Below are positions 32,134-35,369 of a stretch of 35,369 bases of DNA, one piece after another. The stretch's first letter is position 1. Every line of letters begins with the position of its first letter. The position numbers and the translations under genes are program-made. The notes under the pieces are model-generated. The model saw only the letters and a program-made list of their open reading frames with translations. It did not search any database and was not told the origin of the DNA. Origin of the DNA: a virus; the IMG/VR virus record IMGVR_UViG_3300023179_000287, positions 1-35,369 of that record; one strand, given 5' to 3'.

Positions 32134-33098
32134 GAAAATAATCCCTCTAGACTTGCCTTAGGTTTAGCTTGCCAACCTATACCATTAAGAATAGTATTCA
32201 TTGGTTCTAAAAAGGCTTTTTCAAACATAATATCATAATCAGTATATTTTTTTAAATTTAATTCCTCTGGAATAGAGGAAACAAATGCTATACAATTTTC
32301 CCCAATTGTATTTGGTTCTTTTAGATATAAAAATTTAATCTTATCACCTTCACGGATTAGTTCATATTTTTTATCTAATTTCTTTTCTTTGAGATAATGA
32401 TTGTACAATAGTGAACCTCTGACATGCATTGGGGTGCCCTGTTTATAAATTGATGCTCTGTCAGTATACTTTTCTACACCATTGACGCTTCGAGGAAATG
32501 CAATATCTTCTGGTTTATATTCTTTAAATTTTTCCTCAAACTCTTTTACAAATTTCTGTAGATAAGCTTCGTTTTTAGTTAAAACTAATTTAACCGCTTC
32601 TCTTAAACCTTCTCTAATTGTTTCAGGAGTAGAGGATCTAACAACCTCTAGTCCCATAACTTTCAATTTAGGTTCCTTATATTGAACACCCTCATTATTG
32701 TATACATTTAAAGCGTATCTTTTCTTTGCTACCCAAATGCCTCTTTCAGCAATTACTTCTCGTTTAAAGTATACTTTTCTTTCAAAGGCGTTGGTATAAG
32801 ACATGAGCTCATCGCATGCCTTGTTGATAACTTTTTCAATTTTTTCTGTACAAATTTTATCAAGTATCTCAACAACTTTATCGGAAGGTAAATCCCTATA
32901 AAATTTTTTAACTAAATTATCCAACGTAATGTAGCATGCATCAGTATCAGAATAAAAAGAATAAGTAAAATTGTTAGTACCGCATATCTTATTAAGATAT
33001 TCATTTAATGCTTTACCTACGGTTCTAATTATATACTGTCCTGTAATAGTAATACCCTCAGCTATTCTATCATCATAAAATCTAAAGTATTCGTTACC
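32130..33098 (-). CDS. 43: DNA polymerase gp43, C-terminal piece (motif C, palm and thumb)
   Basis: The frame is open from GGT at 33098 to the stop at 32130, 322 residues. It starts GNEYFRFYDDRIAEGITITG and continues QYIIRTVGKALNEYLNKICG to motif C, FYSDTDACYI, with both catalytic Asp of DTD. WVAKKRYALNVYN, LKVMGLEVVRSSTPETIRE and the C-terminal KASLEGLFS all match T4 gp43. The end corresponds to the clamp-binding tip of gp43. The first recognised start in frame is TTG at 32924, beyond motif C, so independent initiation would give an inactive protein. There is no ATG or GTG between 33098 and 32927. The piece therefore needs to be joined to the frame ending at 33103. See the bypass element at 33096-33108. 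Confidence 0.85.
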   Translation of the reverse strand, partial: GNEYFRFYDDRIAEGITITGQYIIRTVGKALNEYLNKICGTNNFTYSFYSDTDACYITLDNLVKKFYRDLPSDKVVEILDKICTEKIEKVINKACDELMSYTNAFERKVYFKREVIAERGIWVAKKRYALNVYNNEGVQYKEPKLKVMGLEVVRSSTPETIREGLREAVKLVLTKNEAYLQKFVKEFEEKFKEYKPEDIAFPRSVNGVEKYTDRASIYKQGTPMHVRGSLLYNHYLKEKKLDKKYELIREGDKIKFLYLKEPNTIGENCIAFVSSIPEELNLKKYTDYDIMFEKAFLEPMNTILNGIGWQAKPKASLEGLFS

Positions 33099-33108
33099 TT
33101 AGTTAACC
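33096..33108 (-). other. Candidate 10-nt translational bypass (GGT-TAACTAA-GGT)
   Basis: On the minus strand the sequence is CTT GGT, then TAACTAA, then GGT AAC GAA. The take-off codon is GGT (33108-33106), immediately followed by stop TAA (33105-33103) and then C-TAA (33102-33099), a second stop in the frame in which the downstream piece is read. The matched landing codon is GGT (33098-33096). Joining take-off to landing restores ALG-NEYFR, the motif B/fingers join of T4-like polymerases, with no residue lost. A +1 shift runs into TAA at 33101-33099. A -1 shift runs into stops 40 bases on. A 10-base insertion or an assembly error would look the same. This is inference; the sequence pattern itself is directly seen. 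Confidence 0.55.
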
Positions 33109-33237
33109 AAGCGCACCGAAAAGACTATTGAGTTGAATTTTTCTAGCCATTTGATAATTATTCAAACTAGAAATTTTCTTCTCAGTGTCTTTTCGAAGCG
33201 CTTGCAGTTCCTCCATAGAAAGATTTTTAAGGTTCAT
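33103..33237 (-). CDS. 43: DNA polymerase gp43, middle piece (motif B)
   Basis: A 44-residue frame from ATG 33237 to TAA 33103: MNLKNLSMEELQALRKDTEK followed by SSLNNYQMARKIQLNSLFGA LG. Residues 33-41 are motif B (KIQLNSLFG), the KxxxNSxYG element of the fingers that binds the incoming nucleotide. The ATG has AAAGGG upstream, so this piece has its own initiation site. It looks like the start of a second polymerase gene (43B in T4-like phages with split polymerases), followed by the bypass candidate and the C-terminal piece. In T4-like polymerases this segment directly follows the palm part ending the first piece, with a variable linker of about 20 residues. Confidence 0.75.
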   Translation of the reverse strand: MNLKNLSMEELQALRKDTEKKISSLNNYQMARKIQLNSLFGALG

Positions 33238-33262
33238 ATTTTCCCTTTGCAACGTTCAAAAT

Positions 33263-33284
33263 GCCATCTTTTCATATTGATGGC
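33263..33284 (-). other. Hairpin in the polymerase gap
   Basis: GCCATC at 33284-33279 pairs with GATGGC at 33268-33263 around a 10-base loop, followed by ATTTTG. It lies in the 82-base gap between the stop of the first polymerase piece (33320) and the start of the second (33237). It could be a weak terminator, an attenuator, or a remnant of an inserted element; it is short and not strongly supported. Confidence 0.5.
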
Positions 33285-33319
33285 GGTTTCTGTTTTATCA
33301 TAAATTTGTTTTCATAATG

Positions 33320-34777
33320 TTATGATCTTCTTCGTATTTCTTCTTCTATTAACTGCATCTCTTTTTGAGCAGCAATCATCAACTTCTTATACTTTTGTCG
33401 GTCATCAAATAATTTTTGTACAATCTCAGGAAAAATTCCCTGCTTGTCGGTTTTAAATTTATAACCATTAGCAGCCATACAAAGTTTATCTTTTTTCAAT
33501 ACATCGAGGGAATGCTCTTTGTTTATTAATGTATTGACCGTTACATCTGCGCCATTGGGAATAATAGTTTCAGGAGACATATTATATTGCATAATAATAC
33601 TTGGGTATAGACTTGTAGCATCAAAAGATACTACCCAATCATATTTGCCAGGTACAGGTTCTTGAACAAATGCTCCTTCAATTTGTCTGCCTTTTCTATT
33701 CTCGTCTCTTTGATGAACTACAATATTTTTCTTCCACAACTGATTAAATAGTATACAATCCCATGTTCGAACAGCCGAGAAAATATCTACATAATTACAT
33801 TTCGCATCATATGCCATTGTAAGAATAAGTTCAATCAACTTCATCTTATCCTCAAGTTTATCTACAATTTCAGTATCTACTACGTTATACTCGACAAACT
33901 TCTGCCAATTATTTTTATAGAACATTCTAAAGGATTCATACTCACTATAATCTAATTTTTCCTTACCCAATTCTACTTTAGCAATGTGATCCAATCTATA
34001 GGATTCTTGAGCATTGTATGTGAATTTCTTATACAAATCTAAATAATCTAAAATAGAAACACCCATTAGATCAAAAACAATTTCAATTTTTTTAAATCTG
34101 GATATCTCTTTTTGGTTGACAATTCCCCATGGTGATAATTGTTTAAGAGAATCCTCCCCTAGAACCTTTTTTATTCTATTAGCTAGGTAGGGGATATCGA
34201 AAAACTCTATATTCCAACCAGTGACAATATGCGGATAATTATCAGACCAGACACCTATAAACTTTTTCAATAGATCGTATTCATCATCGCATCTTATATA
34301 TGTATGGTTTTCTTTTGAAACCTCAAAATATTTAGTACCAAATGTGGTAATATTTTTACTATTATAATCTTGAATAGAGATTAACAATACTTCTTCTAAA
34401 GGATCATTGGTATCAGGAAATCCAAATTCTGCAGACGTTTCAATATCTATAGAATAGATTTTGAGTTGTGTCATATCAAAATCTATATTCTTTGGAAAAG
34501 TTTTAGTGATGTATTGGTATGCAAAATTAGTATTACCAAATATTGGAAATCCTTCTACATCTTTGTATCTTTTAACAAAATCCTTAGCCTCATTTATATC
34601 TTCAAATTCAATTGATTCAAGATTTTGTCCAAATATTGATTTATATTCTGTTTGTTTTTGGCTTTTAACAAATAGAGTGGGCGAAAAATGTATTTTATCT
34701 TGAACAGATTTGCCATCATTAATGCCACGAACAAGAATTTTGTTACCAAATTGCAATACATTGGTATAGAAACGCAT
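33320..34777 (-). CDS. 43: DNA polymerase gp43, N-terminal piece (exonuclease and motif A)
   Basis: The protein has 485 residues. Family B exonuclease motifs are Exo I D111-I-E113 (YSIDIETSAEFG), Exo II N189 with F193-D194 (WNIEFFDIPYL), and Exo III Y297 to D301 (EYNVVDTEIV). Polymerase motif A is D386 in SFDATSLYPSIIMQYN. The end (QKYKKLMIAAQKEMQLIEEE IRRRS) reaches the palm/fingers region. Everything for proofreading is intact, but motifs B and C lie in the next pieces. The arrangement is like the split 43A of some Aeromonas T4-like phages. GGAGG sits six bases before ATG 34777. Joined, all three pieces give about 850 residues, normal for the family (T4: 898), so no part is lost. Confidence 0.9.
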   Translation of the reverse strand: MRFYTNVLQFGNKILVRGINDGKSVQDKIHFSPTLFVKSQKQTEYKSIFGQNLESIEFEDINEAKDFVKRYKDVEGFPIFGNTNFAYQYITKTFPKNIDFDMTQLKIYSIDIETSAEFGFPDTNDPLEEVLLISIQDYNSKNITTFGTKYFEVSKENHTYIRCDDEYDLLKKFIGVWSDNYPHIVTGWNIEFFDIPYLANRIKKVLGEDSLKQLSPWGIVNQKEISRFKKIEIVFDLMGVSILDYLDLYKKFTYNAQESYRLDHIAKVELGKEKLDYSEYESFRMFYKNNWQKFVEYNVVDTEIVDKLEDKMKLIELILTMAYDAKCNYVDIFSAVRTWDCILFNQLWKKNIVVHQRDENRKGRQIEGAFVQEPVPGKYDWVVSFDATSLYPSIIMQYNMSPETIIPNGADVTVNTLINKEHSLDVLKKDKLCMAANGYKFKTDKQGIFPEIVQKLFDDRQKYKKLMIAAQKEMQLIEEEIRRRS

Positions 34778-34803
34778 AGAGAACCTCCAACTTTCAAGCT
34801 TAT

Positions 34804-34811
34804 TATAAATA
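34804..34811 (+). promoter_or_regulatory. Plus-strand late promoter TATAAATA
   Basis: Exact T4-type late octamer on the plus strand, in the divergent region between the polymerase and the secreted protein, about 120 bases before the latter's start. It is the only exact plus-strand match I noticed that is outside a gene and points at a gene. Confidence 0.5.
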
Positions 34812-34880
34812 ATAAAGTAATAAAGTTCTATAGATCATATATTCATAATAAATTGTGTATATAATATTTATGCGGTTTCC

Positions 34881-34908
34881 TTGAATTTCGTAATAATGAA
34901 TTTATACT
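34881..34908 (+). promoter_or_regulatory. Putative sigma-70 promoter for the secreted protein
   Basis: TTGAAT (34881-34886), 16 bases, TATACT (34903-34908), about 25 bases before ATG 34933. Matches are four of six and five of six, so it is moderate. The divergent region 34778-34932 otherwise shows only AT-rich sequence. Confidence 0.5.
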
Positions 34909-34932
34909 TTTAACGAAAACTAGGAGATGCAT

Positions 34933-35369
34933 ATGTTTAGAGCATTGATCGTTTTACTTTTATTTTTTTCTTCCTTTGTTTATTCTCAGACAAATACCAG
35001 TACACAAACAACCAATGGTGGCACTACTACCAGCACAACAGGTTTAATTAATCAAGGTGGATATGATGGTGGCAAAAGTTTAGTTGACACCAATTCTACC
35101 TCTAATAGTACCAGCACTGTAACAACCAATAATAATAGTGTAAGTACAACTAATTCCGTATCCACCAGTACAGTTAACAGTAATTCAGTTAATACAAATA
35201 ATAACAACAGCACTAGTACCAGTGTAAATACCAATAATAATGTACAAAGTGGTACAGTTACCAACAACAATAACAATAACTTAACTGGTTCAGTAACCTA
35301 TACTAACAACAACAATAACGTTAGTTCTGGTTCAATGACATATAATAATAACAATGTCAATTCAGGAAC
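34933..35369 (+). CDS. Secreted Asn/Thr/Ser-rich repetitive protein (partial)
   Basis: The only convincing plus-strand gene. ATG 34933 has AGGAG six bases upstream. The first 18 residues (MFRALIVLLLFFSSFVYS) are a signal peptide with a likely cleavage before Gln19. The mature part is low-complexity Asn/Thr/Ser: NTSTQTTNGGTTTSTTGLIN, then NQGGYDGGKSLV, then repeats like VTNNNNNNLTGSVTYTNNNN. A unit of about 16-18 residues (NNNNxVxSGxxTYxNNNN) recurs towards the window end, so the protein continues beyond 35369. The pattern suits a cell-surface or beta-solenoid fibre, perhaps amyloid-like, but no family is recognised. A phage-encoded exported protein could alter the host surface or block other phages. 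Confidence 0.75.
   Translation, partial: MFRALIVLLLFFSSFVYSQTNTSTQTTNGGTTTSTTGLINQGGYDGGKSLVDTNSTSNSTSTVTTNNNSVSTTNSVSTSTVNSNSVNTNNNNSTSTSVNTNNNVQSGTVTNNNNNNLTGSVTYTNNNNNVSSGSMTYNNNNVNSG

Noticed and set aside
33096-33108. Simple +1 or -1 ribosomal frameshift to join the polymerase pieces
   Set aside because: The +1 frame meets TAA at 33101-33099 before homology resumes; the -1 frame meets a stop about 40 bases on and does not encode polymerase.
33238-33322. Intein, group I intron or homing endonuclease in the polymerase gap
   Set aside because: The gap is only 82 bases with no coding capacity and a single short hairpin; no intron core or intein motif is visible.
34594-34797. Minus-strand open frame of 67 residues over the polymerase start
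   Set aside because: It is out of frame with the polymerase, which has a strong GGAGG site and clear homology here.
35052-35276. Minus-strand open frame of 74 Leu/Val-rich residues
   Set aside because: It is the reverse reading of the Asn/Thr-rich repeats of the plus-strand secreted protein.

Overview
The window is part of the genome of a T4-like (Tevenvirinae-related, contractile-tailed) phage, AT-rich throughout and coded almost entirely on the minus strand. The evidence is a recognisable T4-type replication block (UvsX recombinase, DnaB/gp41-type helicase, gp43-type family B DNA polymerase), T4-type late promoters (TATAAATA/CATAAATA) ahead of structural genes, and structural proteins resembling those of marine and freshwater T4-like phages (cyanophage/pelagiphage style). 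The host cannot be fixed from the sequence. A phage-encoded RNA polymerase omega subunit with a proteobacterial (perhaps betaproteobacterial) look suggests a proteobacterial host. I saw no tRNA, CRISPR array, integrase or insertion sequence, and no gene-free stretch longer than 300 bases.

Layout from low to high coordinates (genes run right to left unless noted). 1-3758: a very long repeat-built fibre-like protein whose C-terminus lies outside the window. 3816-7012: an enzyme island (two 2-oxoglutarate/Fe(II) oxygenase-like proteins, a SAM methyltransferase, a family 2 glycosyltransferase) between fibre genes. 7016-13631: a collagen-like fibre with an autocleaving S74 chaperone, a small structural protein, a 1166-residue fibre with a beta-helix-like part, and a small structural protein. 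13660-24559: a tightly coupled late operon group of virion-associated proteins (DUF5872-like, EF-hand-like, a Dps-like ferritin, a TxGH nucleotidyltransferase, an HExxH metallopeptidase, a protein with ligase-like KxDG motifs). 24560-28504: short regulatory or auxiliary genes separated by stem-loop/promoter cassettes, including an HNH nuclease, a winged helix protein, RpoZ (omega), a YkuK/RNase H-like protein, an FkbM-like methyltransferase, a SWIM zinc-finger protein and a 51-residue membrane protein. 28631-34777: the replication core. 34933 to the end, plus strand: a secreted Asn/Thr/Ser-rich repetitive protein.

The most unusual feature is the DNA polymerase. It is present in full (about 850 residues if joined) but broken into three open frames, carrying motif A, motif B and motif C separately. 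The first break looks like the 43A/43B gene split known from some T4-like phages: a new start codon and ribosome-binding site follow a short hairpin-bearing gap. The second break sits inside the conserved GALGNEYFR segment as GGT-TAACTAA-GGT: a glycine codon, an immediate stop, a 7-base gap, and an identical glycine codon from which perfect homology resumes. Neither a +1 nor a -1 frameshift can rescue it, and the C-terminal piece has no ATG, GTG or TTG start before the catalytic motif C. This is the arrangement of the T4 gene 60 translational bypass in miniature. The alternatives are a sequencing or assembly error or an inactivating insertion.
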